Assembly (NCBI GenBank): GCA_030152225.1
Contig: JASLHL010000217.1
Coordinates: 1 to 7,326, forward strand
Direction of reading: 5' to 3'
Length of the DNA: 7,326 bases
Source: Flavobacterium sp.
GTDB taxonomy: Bacteria > Bacteroidota > Bacteroidia > Flavobacteriales > Flavobacteriaceae
The translations under genes and the position numbers were made by a program. Below, piece after piece: positions 1 to 6,497 of this stretch. The notes beneath the pieces are model-generated. The model saw only the letters and a program-made list of their open reading frames with translations, was not told the DNA's origin and searched no databases. Numbering within the stretch: the first letter of the stretch is position 1; the number at the start of each line of letters is the position of its first letter.

Positions 1-110
1 TCTTTGAATATATCGAAATGTGGTATAATAAAAAACGTAGACACTCCTACTTAAACTATCAGACAATAAACGAATTTAATCAAATAATAAATATTAATAA
101 AGCTGCTTAA
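1..110 (+). CDS. IS3-family transposase (OrfB), C-terminal fragment
   Basis: An open frame runs from the window edge (first full codon at 3) to a TAA at 108-110 and gives 35 residues. It contains WYNKKRRHSYLNY, the hallmark of the tail of the IS3-family DDE transposase OrfB, where an aromatic-rich helix is followed by YN+KR+HS.L.Y and then a short .P..F-like segment (here TINEF). The catalytic D, D and E residues lie upstream of the window. No frameshift or stop interrupts the visible part, so the element may be intact, but this cannot be judged here. In this family OrfB is normally made as an OrfAB fusion by programmed frameshifting and carries out cut-and-circularise transposition. The subgroup (IS3, IS150 or other) cannot be assigned from so short a piece. 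Confidence 0.8.
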   Translation, partial: FEYIEMWYNKKRRHSYLNYQTINEFNQIININKAA

Positions 111-111
111 C

Positions 112-140
112 TAATTGTCCGGATTTCATTAGGATATCCA
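112..140 (+). repeat. Probable right terminal inverted repeat of the IS3-family element
   Basis: This is the non-coding tail between the transposase stop (110) and the argH end. It contains TCCGGA and an 8-bp palindrome GGATATCC (132-139), and ends in CA. Read from the outside inwards it would begin TGGATATCCTAATG, which has the 5'-TG start common in IS3-family ends. The matching left repeat is outside the window, so this is inferred from position and end bases only. Confidence 0.5.
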
Positions 141-158
141 ACGAGCTTTTTACATTTA

Positions 159-1490
159 TCACAACACTAAACTTACTAGTTTCTCATTTACTTTATCAAA
201 ATTGAAAGCCGTAAATACGTTTTCAAATTCGATATTAATTGCCGCTGTCATCGGATTTCCAATACTACCTTCGTGCGTATGGTTTACCGTTTTCATAGGC
301 TCATAAGTTCCTTCTTCAATAGAAAGACCTATGGTTTTATAGGCTTCTCTAAAAGGTATTCCTTTTAGCACATAATCATTGACTACCTCAACGCTAAATA
401 AATAATCGTACTTCGGATCGTCTAATATATTTTTATTGACCTCAATATTATCCAGCATTAATTTTAATATTGCTAAACACTCTTTCAACGAAGTAAATGC
501 AGGAAAAAGATTTTCTTTCAACAACTGCAAATCCCTGTGGTATCCAGAAGGCAAATTCGTAGTCATTAAGGCTATTTCATTAGGCAATGCTTGTATCTTA
601 TTACATCTTGAACGAATCAACTCTAAAACGTCCGGATTCTTCTTGTGTGGCATAATGCTCGAACCCGTTGTCAAATGATCTGGAAATTTGATGAATCCCA
701 TATTCTGACTCATATACAAACATCCGTCCATCGCAAATTTGGCTAATGTTGCCGCAATAGCACTCAACCCTTGCGCCAAGATGCGTTCTGTTTTTCCTCT
801 TCCCATTTGAGCATAAACCACATTGTAATTCATACTTTCAAATCCCAATAAATCGGTTGTCATTTGTCTGTTCAACGGAAATGACGATCCATAGCCTGCA
901 GCAGAACCCAACGGATTCTTATTGGTAATTTTCCAAGCGGCCAACATCATTTCTAAATCATCAACCAAACTTTCGGCATAAGCACCAAACCACAAACCGA
1001 AAGAAGAGGGCATTGCAATTTGCAAATGCGTATAACCTGGCAACAAAACGTTTTTGTATTGCTCACTCAAAGCTTGCAAAGTGTCAAAAACTACTTTTGT
1101 TTGCTCTACTATTTCTTGTATTTCGTGACGAAAATATAGCTTTAAATCCACCAAAACTTGATCGTTTCTCGAACGTCCAGAGTGAATTTTCTTCCCTGCT
1201 TCGCCAATTCTTCGAGTCAATAATAGCTCAACTTGCGAATGAATATCTTCTACATCCGATTCAATCTCAAAATTACCTGCTATTATTTCTTGATAAATTT
1301 GCTTTAGCTCTTTCTGAATCAGCGCCAATTCATCTGCTGTCAACAAACCGATGCTTTCCAACATCTGTGTATGTGCCAATGAACCCAATACATCAAATGC
1401 AGCAAGATTCATATCTAACACTCTATCTTGTCCTACCGTAAACGCATCAACCGATCCGTCAACTGCAGTGTTTTTTTGCCATAATTTCAT
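159..1490 (-). CDS. argH: Argininosuccinate lyase
   Basis: ArgH splits L-argininosuccinate into arginine and fumarate, the last step of the pathway, as a cytoplasmic homotetramer of the fumarase/aspartase superfamily. The 443-residue product has the family's three conserved regions: HSGRSRNDQV at 103-112, GYTHLQ at 152-157 (with the His proposed to pair with the general acid/base), and the signature loop GSSIMPHKKNPD at 276-287 carrying the catalytic Ser (277/278). EDIHSQVE (81-88) is also typical. The ATG at 1490 lies 2 nt after the argE stop (TAG CA ATG), so translation is probably coupled to argE; MKLWQK fits the usual N-terminus. It is the last gene of the operon. Its TGA (159-161) is 18 nt from the presumed IS end at 140, so the reading frame appears complete and the stop is not supplied by the insertion. 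It looks functional. Confidence 0.96.
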   Translation of the reverse strand: MKLWQKNTAVDGSVDAFTVGQDRVLDMNLAAFDVLGSLAHTQMLESIGLLTADELALIQKELKQIYQEIIAGNFEIESDVEDIHSQVELLLTRRIGEAGKKIHSGRSRNDQVLVDLKLYFRHEIQEIVEQTKVVFDTLQALSEQYKNVLLPGYTHLQIAMPSSFGLWFGAYAESLVDDLEMMLAAWKITNKNPLGSAAGYGSSFPLNRQMTTDLLGFESMNYNVVYAQMGRGKTERILAQGLSAIAATLAKFAMDGCLYMSQNMGFIKFPDHLTTGSSIMPHKKNPDVLELIRSRCNKIQALPNEIALMTTNLPSGYHRDLQLLKENLFPAFTSLKECLAILKLMLDNIEVNKNILDDPKYDYLFSVEVVNDYVLKGIPFREAYKTIGLSIEEGTYEPMKTVNHTHEGSIGNPMTAAINIEFENVFTAFNFDKVNEKLVSLVL

Positions 1491-1492
1491 TG

Positions 1493-2551
1493 CTATACGA
1501 TTTGTGTTAACATCTCTATATAAAGGGAAATTCCCTCTTGTATTTCATTTACATAAACAAACTCATCCGCTGTGTGCGAACGAGCCGAATCGCCAGGTCC
1601 GCATTTTAATGATGGAATGCTTAATAAGGCTTGATCGCTTGTTGTTGGCGATCCGTAAGTGGTACGTCCTAATGCAATTCCTGCCAAAACTATTGGATGA
1701 TCTTTTGCAATAGAAGAAGGTTTAAGACGCGTAGAACGAGCATTTATCTCACACGCAACATTTTCTTGAATTATTGCTAAAACCTCTTCATTTGTATAGG
1801 CATCCGTTACGCGAATATCTACCACAAAATCACAAGTAGAAGGTACCACATTGTGCTGCGTACCCGCATTAATCATTGTTACGCTCATTTTTATCGGCCC
1901 GAATTCTTCAGAAACCTTAGGAAACTGAAACGTATTAAACCATTCAATATCTTTTATCGCCTTAAAAATAGCGTTATCTCCTTCGTTTCTTGCTGCGTGC
2001 CCAGAACGACCTTTTGCCACACAATCCAACACCATCAATCCTCGTTCGGCTACTGCCAAATGCATTTGCGTAGGCTCTCCTACAATAGCGAAAGATAATT
2101 CTCCCAATTTTGGAATCACAAATTCTAATCCATCATTGCCTGATATTTCTTCTTCTGCCGTTGCTGCAATACAAAAATTGTATTTCAGGTCTTTCTTTTC
2201 ATAAAAATAGAGAAAAGTAGCCAGCAAAGAAACTAAACATCCTCCTGCATCATTACTCCCAAGACCAAACAATTTTCCATCGATAATTTCTGGAAGAAAA
2301 GGATCTCTTGTATAATCCTTATTCGGTTGAACGGTATCGTGGTGAGAATTTAATAGAATAGTTGGTTTTGACGCATCATAATACTTATTAAATGCCCAAA
2401 CATTGTTTAATTCTCGGTGAATTTCTACGCCATTTCCTTGTAAAAAATCTGCAATAATTGCTGCCGTTTGATCTTCTTCTTTACTAAAAGAAGGCGTAGC
2501 AATTAATTTCTCTAACAATGCAATTGCTTGTTGTGTTAGGTTATCTTTCAT
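1493..2551 (-). CDS. argE: M20-family N-acylcitrulline (N-acetyl/N-succinyl) deacylase, ArgE-like
   Basis: This is a cytoplasmic di-zinc amidohydrolase of the M20/ArgE/DapE family, 352 residues. Visible landmarks are SHHDTV at 69-74 (metal-binding HxD, His70 and Asp72), Asp101 in GSNDAGG (bridging metal ligand), TAEEEISG at 131-138 (catalytic Glu134 and metal Glu135), GEPT with Glu159, GRSGHAAR at 181-188 (dimer-contact His in the lid domain) and SHTADEF with His326 as the last ligand. Residue roles are by family analogy. ArgE of E. coli acts on N-acetylornithine, but the operon carries an acylornithine carbamoyltransferase, so the expected substrate here is N-acetyl- or N-succinylcitrulline, giving citrulline for ArgG. 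The ATG at 2551 follows the longest gap in the operon (34 nt after argB), and its TAG is 2 nt before argH. Automatic pipelines would probably name it acetylornithine deacetylase; the deacylase role is secure, the exact acyl group is not. Confidence 0.9.
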   Translation of the reverse strand: MKDNLTQQAIALLEKLIATPSFSKEEDQTAAIIADFLQGNGVEIHRELNNVWAFNKYYDASKPTILLNSHHDTVQPNKDYTRDPFLPEIIDGKLFGLGSNDAGGCLVSLLATFLYFYEKKDLKYNFCIAATAEEEISGNDGLEFVIPKLGELSFAIVGEPTQMHLAVAERGLMVLDCVAKGRSGHAARNEGDNAIFKAIKDIEWFNTFQFPKVSEEFGPIKMSVTMINAGTQHNVVPSTCDFVVDIRVTDAYTNEEVLAIIQENVACEINARSTRLKPSSIAKDHPIVLAGIALGRTTYGSPTTSDQALLSIPSLKCGPGDSARSHTADEFVYVNEIQEGISLYIEMLTQIV

Positions 2552-2585
2552 TGGTGTTGTTTCAAAATTATAAAGCCTGCAATTG

Positions 2586-3362
2586 CTATTGAATTGTTGT
2601 TCCGGCTGTGTTGTCTAATAGGTCTTCTGCTTGTTTGATACAAACTTTATTCACCCCTTGGTTTATAGCCGCCAAAGCATTCTCAATCTTTGGCAACATA
2701 CCATCTGCTATCACACCTTCTTGTTTTAGTTGTGCAAACGATGTTTTATCGATACTACTTATTACCGAATTTTCATCATTAATGTTTTGCAATACACCTT
2801 TGCGTTCAAAACAATAAACAAGGCTTACTTGGTATGTATTAGCCAAGGCAATTGCAATATTTGACGCAATGGTATCTGCATTGGTGTTTAGTAATTGACC
2901 TTCCCTATCGGCAGTAATTGCTGAAAAGACAGGACATAGTCCGATGTCAATTAATTGTTTTAATCGATCGATATTGACATCTGTCGATTGAATATCTCCT
3001 ACAAAGCCATAGTTTACAGGTGATGTTGCACGTTTATGACTTTGAATCAATCTTGCATCTGCGCCTGAAATACCAATGGCATCGCAATTTCTTGCTTGTA
3101 GCTGAGCGGTAATTTGTTTATTGATTAATCCTGCATAAACCATAACAGCAACGGGAAGCATTTGCTCATCCGTAATGCGTCTTCCATTGACCATTTGCGT
3201 TTCAATACCCAATTGAGCAGCCAAACGAGTAGCTAATTTTCCTCCACCGTGTACCAAAACCTTTGGCTCTTGAATTTTTGCATAAGTTGATAAGAAAGCT
3301 TGTAGTGATTGCTCATTATCTACAATATTTCCGCCAATTTTAATTACTGTTAGGTGTTGCAT
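2586..3362 (-). CDS. argB: N-acetylglutamate kinase (or N-succinylglutamate kinase)
   Basis: ArgB phosphorylates the gamma-carboxylate of N-acylglutamate with ATP, the first step after acylation. The 258-residue protein is an amino-acid-kinase fold with KIGGN at 8-12 (catalytic Lys8), VHGGG 37-41, GRRITD 60-65, GISGAD 97-102, GFVGDI 119-124, NTNADTIASNIA 159-170 (Asp163), KGVL 188-191 and DGMLPKIENA 220-229 (second catalytic Lys225). The protein begins directly at the first beta strand and has no extra N-terminal helix. In known arginine-inhibited kinases that helix links dimers into a hexamer, so this one resembles the short E. coli form and is probably not feedback-inhibited. The ATG at 3362 is 6 nt after the argF' stop. 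The partner pathway may use succinyl rather than acetyl groups, which sequence alone does not settle. Confidence 0.93.
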   Translation of the reverse strand: MQHLTVIKIGGNIVDNEQSLQAFLSTYAKIQEPKVLVHGGGKLATRLAAQLGIETQMVNGRRITDEQMLPVAVMVYAGLINKQITAQLQARNCDAIGISGADARLIQSHKRATSPVNYGFVGDIQSTDVNIDRLKQLIDIGLCPVFSAITADREGQLLNTNADTIASNIAIALANTYQVSLVYCFERKGVLQNINDENSVISSIDKTSFAQLKQEGVIADGMLPKIENALAAINQGVNKVCIKQAEDLLDNTAGTTIQ

Positions 3363-3368
3363 GATGAC

Positions 3369-4358
3369 TTATTTTTTAAGCATTTCTTTTAATACAGCTT
3401 GCGCTGCCCAAACTCTGTTTCCTGCTTCTTGAATTACGATTGATTGTTCGCTATCCAATACTTCCGAAGCAATCACTAAATCTCTTCTTACCGGCAAACA
3501 GTGCATTACTTTGGCTTTATTTGTGTCTTTTAATTTATCTAAAGTAACCATCCAAGATTTGTCTGTACACGTAATTTGTCCGTAGTTTTCAAAACTTGAC
3601 CAGTTTTTTACATAAACAAAATCAGCCTCTTTTAATGCTTCATCTTGATTGGTTGTGATTATTGCTCCTTTTGTAAATTCCTCACTTAACGCATATCCTT
3701 CAGGATGTGTGATCACAAAATCAATTAATCCTTCTTGCTCAGCTCTGCACATCCATTCTGCAAATGAATTAGGCACAGCTTGTGGTAACGCCTTTACGTG
3801 AGGAGCCCAAGTAAGCACTACTTTAGGTTTTTTCCCGTTGGGTTTTAATTGATTGTTGTCAAAACTAAAATCGCTGTTTTCTACAATTGTAATTAAATCA
3901 GTAAAACTTTGAAGTGGATGTCTTGTAGCGCTTTCTAAACTAACCACAGGTTTGCCACAATACTTTGCAAACTTGCTAAAAAGCTCTTCGCTATAATCCT
4001 CTACTGCATCTTTTAAACTAGGAAAAGAACGCAAACCTAAAATATCACAATATTCACCCATTACAGCAGCAGCTTCTTTGATGTGCTCTGCCGTATTTCC
4101 ATCCATTACTACGCCATCTTTGGTTTCTAATGCCCAACCATCCGATGTCATATTCATTACCATTACATTCATTCCTAAATTCATTGCCGCTTTTTGCGTG
4201 CTCATTCTTGTACGCAAGCTCGGATTTAGAAAAACCAATCCTATTGTTTTGTGTTTTCCTAAAGCTTCGTCAGCAAATGGATTTTTTTTACAAGCTAATG
4301 CTTCTTGCACTGCAAGAGAAAGTGATGGAATATCGTTAACGGAAAAAAATTGTTTCAT
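3369..4358 (-). CDS. argF': N-acylornithine carbamoyltransferase (probably N-succinyl-L-ornithine specific)
   Basis: This enzyme transfers the carbamoyl group from carbamoyl phosphate to N-acylornithine and gives N-acylcitrulline. The 329-residue protein aligns closely with the Bacteroides fragilis succinylornithine enzyme and more distantly with Xanthomonas acetylornithine carbamoyltransferase; it is not an ordinary OTCase. Visible sites are SLRTR 47-51 (carbamoyl-phosphate loop, STRT in OTCases), Trp75 in DGWALET (contributed by the neighbouring subunit in known structures), DGNTAEH 86-92, RHPLQSF 146-152, TWAPH 183-187, and MHCLPVRR 285-292. The residue that sets acyl specificity is Pro90 in the succinyl enzyme and Glu92 in the acetyl enzyme; here it is Ala90. 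The Lys that is carboxylated in the Xanthomonas enzyme (after HCLPLRRNV) appears to be Val here. Both features lean to the succinyl type. The ATG at 4358 is 10 nt after the argD stop, preceded by AAAGAA. Homology comparison is from memory. Confidence 0.9.
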   Translation of the reverse strand: MKQFFSVNDIPSLSLAVQEALACKKNPFADEALGKHKTIGLVFLNPSLRTRMSTQKAAMNLGMNVMVMNMTSDGWALETKDGVVMDGNTAEHIKEAAAVMGEYCDILGLRSFPSLKDAVEDYSEELFSKFAKYCGKPVVSLESATRHPLQSFTDLITIVENSDFSFDNNQLKPNGKKPKVVLTWAPHVKALPQAVPNSFAEWMCRAEQEGLIDFVITHPEGYALSEEFTKGAIITTNQDEALKEADFVYVKNWSSFENYGQITCTDKSWMVTLDKLKDTNKAKVMHCLPVRRDLVIASEVLDSEQSIVIQEAGNRVWAAQAVLKEMLKK

Positions 4359-4368
4359 TGTTCTTTAT

Positions 4369-5508
4369 TTAAAATTGTTGTAATCGATTGCTAAACTTAT
4401 CTAAGAATAAATCTGCCTCTACTTTTGATAGATTTAAAGCAGGCAACAACCGAATAACATTTGGACTTGCGTTTCCAGTAAAGATGAAATCTTTCATCAA
4501 TAAATCAGAACGCACATCTTTTAATTCTGGCGCAAGATCAATTCCAATCATCAATCCCGTTCCTCTTACTTCTTGAATTTTATCGAATTTTTTCAACTCG
4601 TCCATCAAATAGTTTCCAACTACTTGAGCGTTCTTAATTAAATCATCTTGTTTAATTACTTCCAAAACAGCTAATCCTGCAGCACAAGCCAAGTGATTAC
4701 CACCAAACGTTGTTCCCAACTGTCCGTGCCAAGGCTTAAAATGAGGCGCAATTGCTATTCCACCAATCGGAAAACCATTTCCCATTCCTTTTGCCATCGT
4801 ATAAATATCTGCTTTTACTCCAGCATTGGTAACCGCATAAAATTTACCTGTACGGCCGTATCCACATTGTACTTCATCTGCAATAAATACAGCATTGTAC
4901 TGCGTAGTTAACGTTCTTATTTTATGTAAAAATGAAGAAGAAGCTACTTGTATTCCTCCCACTCCTTGAATACCTTCGATGATAACTGCTGCTATTTCAT
5001 CGCCAAAATCTGCAAACGCTTTTTCTAAAGCTGTTTCATCATTAAATGGCAAGAAAACAATATGATCGGTTTGGTTGACAGGCGCAACAATTTTTGGATT
5101 ATCTGTAGCAGAAACCGCTAAAGATGTACGTCCGTGAAATGCTTTTTCAAACGCAATTATTTTTTTTCTTCCGTTGTAGAAAGAAGCTAATTTTAAAGCA
5201 TTTTCGTTTGCCTCTGCTCCTGAATTACACAAAAACAATTGGTAGTCATTCAATCCGCTAACTTCACCCAATAAGGCAGCAAATTCTTTCTGAATCGGAA
5301 TTTGAATAGAATTGGAATAAAAACCCAATTTATCCAACTGTTCTTTCAAACGAGCTACGTAATGCGGATGCGTATGCCCAATAGAAATTACCGCGTGACC
5401 TCCGTATAAATCCAAATATTCTTGTCCGTTCTTGTCGTAAACATAATTTCCTTTTCCTCTTTCAATTTCAAGAGCATTTAAAGGATATACATCATATAAA
5501 TTCATCAT
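4369..5508 (-). CDS. argD: Acylornithine aminotransferase (acetyl/succinylornithine), PLP-dependent
   Basis: ArgD is a class-III pyridoxal-phosphate aminotransferase that converts N-acylglutamate semialdehyde to N-acylornithine using glutamate. The 379-residue product is slightly shorter than the usual 390-405 and starts straight at YPLNALEIERGKG. Conserved sites are NSGAEANENALK 95-106 (PLP phosphate loop), FHGRT 124-128, IIEGIQGVGG 176-185, ADEVQCGYGRTG 210-221 (Asp211 contacts the pyridine nitrogen), YTMAKGMGNGFPIGG 236-250 with Schiff-base Lys240, and GTTFGGNHLACAAG 265-278. Two ATG codons stand in tandem at 5508 and 5505; the first is chosen, with AGAAGA about 4 nt upstream as a possible weak ribosome site. 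It lies 12 nt after argC and 10 nt before argF'. The class also includes ornithine and succinylornithine (catabolic) aminotransferases, but the operon context points to the biosynthetic role. Confidence 0.94.
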   Translation of the reverse strand: MMNLYDVYPLNALEIERGKGNYVYDKNGQEYLDLYGGHAVISIGHTHPHYVARLKEQLDKLGFYSNSIQIPIQKEFAALLGEVSGLNDYQLFLCNSGAEANENALKLASFYNGRKKIIAFEKAFHGRTSLAVSATDNPKIVAPVNQTDHIVFLPFNDETALEKAFADFGDEIAAVIIEGIQGVGGIQVASSSFLHKIRTLTTQYNAVFIADEVQCGYGRTGKFYAVTNAGVKADIYTMAKGMGNGFPIGGIAIAPHFKPWHGQLGTTFGGNHLACAAGLAVLEVIKQDDLIKNAQVVGNYLMDELKKFDKIQEVRGTGLMIGIDLAPELKDVRSDLLMKDFIFTGNASPNVIRLLPALNLSKVEADLFLDKFSNRLQQF

Positions 5509-5520
5509 AATCTTCTAAAA

Positions 5521-6492
5521 TTAAAAAGCCGAAGCCTTTAGTTGTAACCCTGTTTTTTCGTCCAAACCAAACAGCAAATTCATATTTTGCACCGCTTGTC
5601 CGCTTGCTCCTTTTAATAGATTATCTATTGCACTTGTAATCAACACATCATTTCCTTCTTTCGCAATAGAAATCAAGCATTTATTGGTATTTACAACTTG
5701 TTTTAAATCAATTCCCTTGGTGCTAATATGCGTAAAAGGATGATTGGCATAATATGTTTCATAGCACTCGTACAACTCTTCTAAAGAAAGTGTAGATTCT
5801 ATCATACAACTGGCAAAAATTCCTCTGGCAAAATCGCCGCGCTCTGGAATAAACTTTATATTTTTTTGGAAAGAAGGTTGCAACTGCGTCAAACTCTCTC
5901 CAATTTCGTTCAAATGTTGATGCGTAAAAGCTTTATACACTGAAATATTATTGGCTCTCCAACTAAAATGCGTTGTTGCCGATAAACTTTGTCCTGCTCC
6001 TGTTGATCCTGTTAAAGCATTGATATAAACCGTTTCAGGCAATTTATTTTTCTCAGCCAATGGCAACAAAGCCAACTGCAACGCGGTAGCAAAACAACCT
6101 GGATTGGCAATATAATTGGTTTTTTTAATGGCTTCTTTGTTCAATTCTGGCAATCCGTAAACAAATTCTCCAGCAGTTGCTTTTAAACGATAATCTTGAC
6201 TCAAATCAATTATTTTGATGTTTTTGTCGATGGGATTATTTGCTAAAAACACTTTTGAATCACCGTGTCCAAGACATAGAAACAATACATCAATCGCTTG
6301 AGATAATTCGTTGGTAAAATGCAAAGAAGTATCGCCCAACAAATCCGTATGCACTGCGTATACTGGCTTGCCTGCACTACTATTAGAATGTACAAAGGCA
6401 ATTTCTACTGCCGGATGATTGATTAAAATTCTCAATAATTCTCCGCCAGTGTAGCCAGCTCCTCCAACAATTCCAGCTTTTATCTTTTGCAT
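5521..6492 (-). CDS. argC: N-acetyl-gamma-glutamyl-phosphate reductase (or the N-succinyl counterpart)
   Basis: ArgC reduces the acylglutamyl phosphate made by ArgB to the semialdehyde with NADPH. The 323-residue protein starts with a Rossmann nucleotide-binding motif, GGAGYTGGEL at 10-19. The catalytic Cys is Cys133 in NPGCFATA (130-137). TGSTGAGQS 161-169, HQHLNEI 191-197 (active-site His region), PERGDFARGI 216-225 and NLLKGASGQAVQNMN 291-305 are the other family signatures. Length and architecture match the common, longer ArgC type, allowing for the compact Bacteroidetes versions. The ATG at 6492 is 5 nt after the argG stop, so the upstream AGGAAAAA tract lies inside the end of argG and translation is probably coupled. 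All catalytic residues I can identify are present. Confidence 0.95.
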   Translation of the reverse strand: MQKIKAGIVGGAGYTGGELLRILINHPAVEIAFVHSNSSAGKPVYAVHTDLLGDTSLHFTNELSQAIDVLFLCLGHGDSKVFLANNPIDKNIKIIDLSQDYRLKATAGEFVYGLPELNKEAIKKTNYIANPGCFATALQLALLPLAEKNKLPETVYINALTGSTGAGQSLSATTHFSWRANNISVYKAFTHQHLNEIGESLTQLQPSFQKNIKFIPERGDFARGIFASCMIESTLSLEELYECYETYYANHPFTHISTKGIDLKQVVNTNKCLISIAKEGNDVLITSAIDNLLKGASGQAVQNMNLLFGLDEKTGLQLKASAF

Positions 6493-6497
6493 CTTTT

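Larger units (their letters stand above)
1..140 (+). mobile_element. Right-hand end of an IS3-family insertion sequence (partial)
   Basis: The segment holds the C-terminus of an IS3-type transposase followed by about 30 nt of non-coding DNA ending in a sequence that looks like a terminal repeat (TGTCCGGATT near 116 through TATCCA at 140). IS3-family elements usually end in CA-3', with the transposase stop a few tens of bases inside the end, which fits a right boundary at 140. The left end and most of the element lie outside the window, so neither the inverted-repeat partner nor a target duplication (typically 3-5 bp, here starting at ACG from 141) can be checked. The element is convergent with the arginine operon and abuts its 3' end. 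Family placement is fairly safe; the exact boundary is inferred. Confidence 0.7.

Noticed and set aside
121..139. GGAT/ATCC hairpin as an operon terminator
   Set aside because: Only a 4-bp stem with an 11-nt loop and no following U-tract on either strand; better explained as part of the IS terminal repeat.
1469..1478. A-AAA-AAC slippery heptamer in argH codons 5-7
   Set aside because: It is in the right phase for -1 frameshifting, but the -1 frame meets a stop within a few codons and there is no obvious stimulatory structure; probably chance in an AT-rich gene.
436..2098. Plus-strand open frames at 436-678, 1013-1441, 1351-1713 and 1853-2098
   Set aside because: They lie wholly or largely inside argH and argE on the opposite strand, have no recognisable motifs, low-complexity translated composition, and no plausible start context; they are antisense shadows.
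3369..4358. Ordinary ornithine carbamoyltransferase (argF)
   Set aside because: It has SLRTR in place of STRT, and residues and spacing follow the acylornithine carbamoyltransferase family throughout, including Trp75 and the RHPLQSF and MHCLPVRR motifs.
2608..4911. Plus-strand open frames at 2608-2817, 4078-4383, 4130-4339, 4388-4576 and 4693-4911
   Set aside because: All are antisense to argB, argF' or argD, which have full-length conserved products; no independent evidence for coding.
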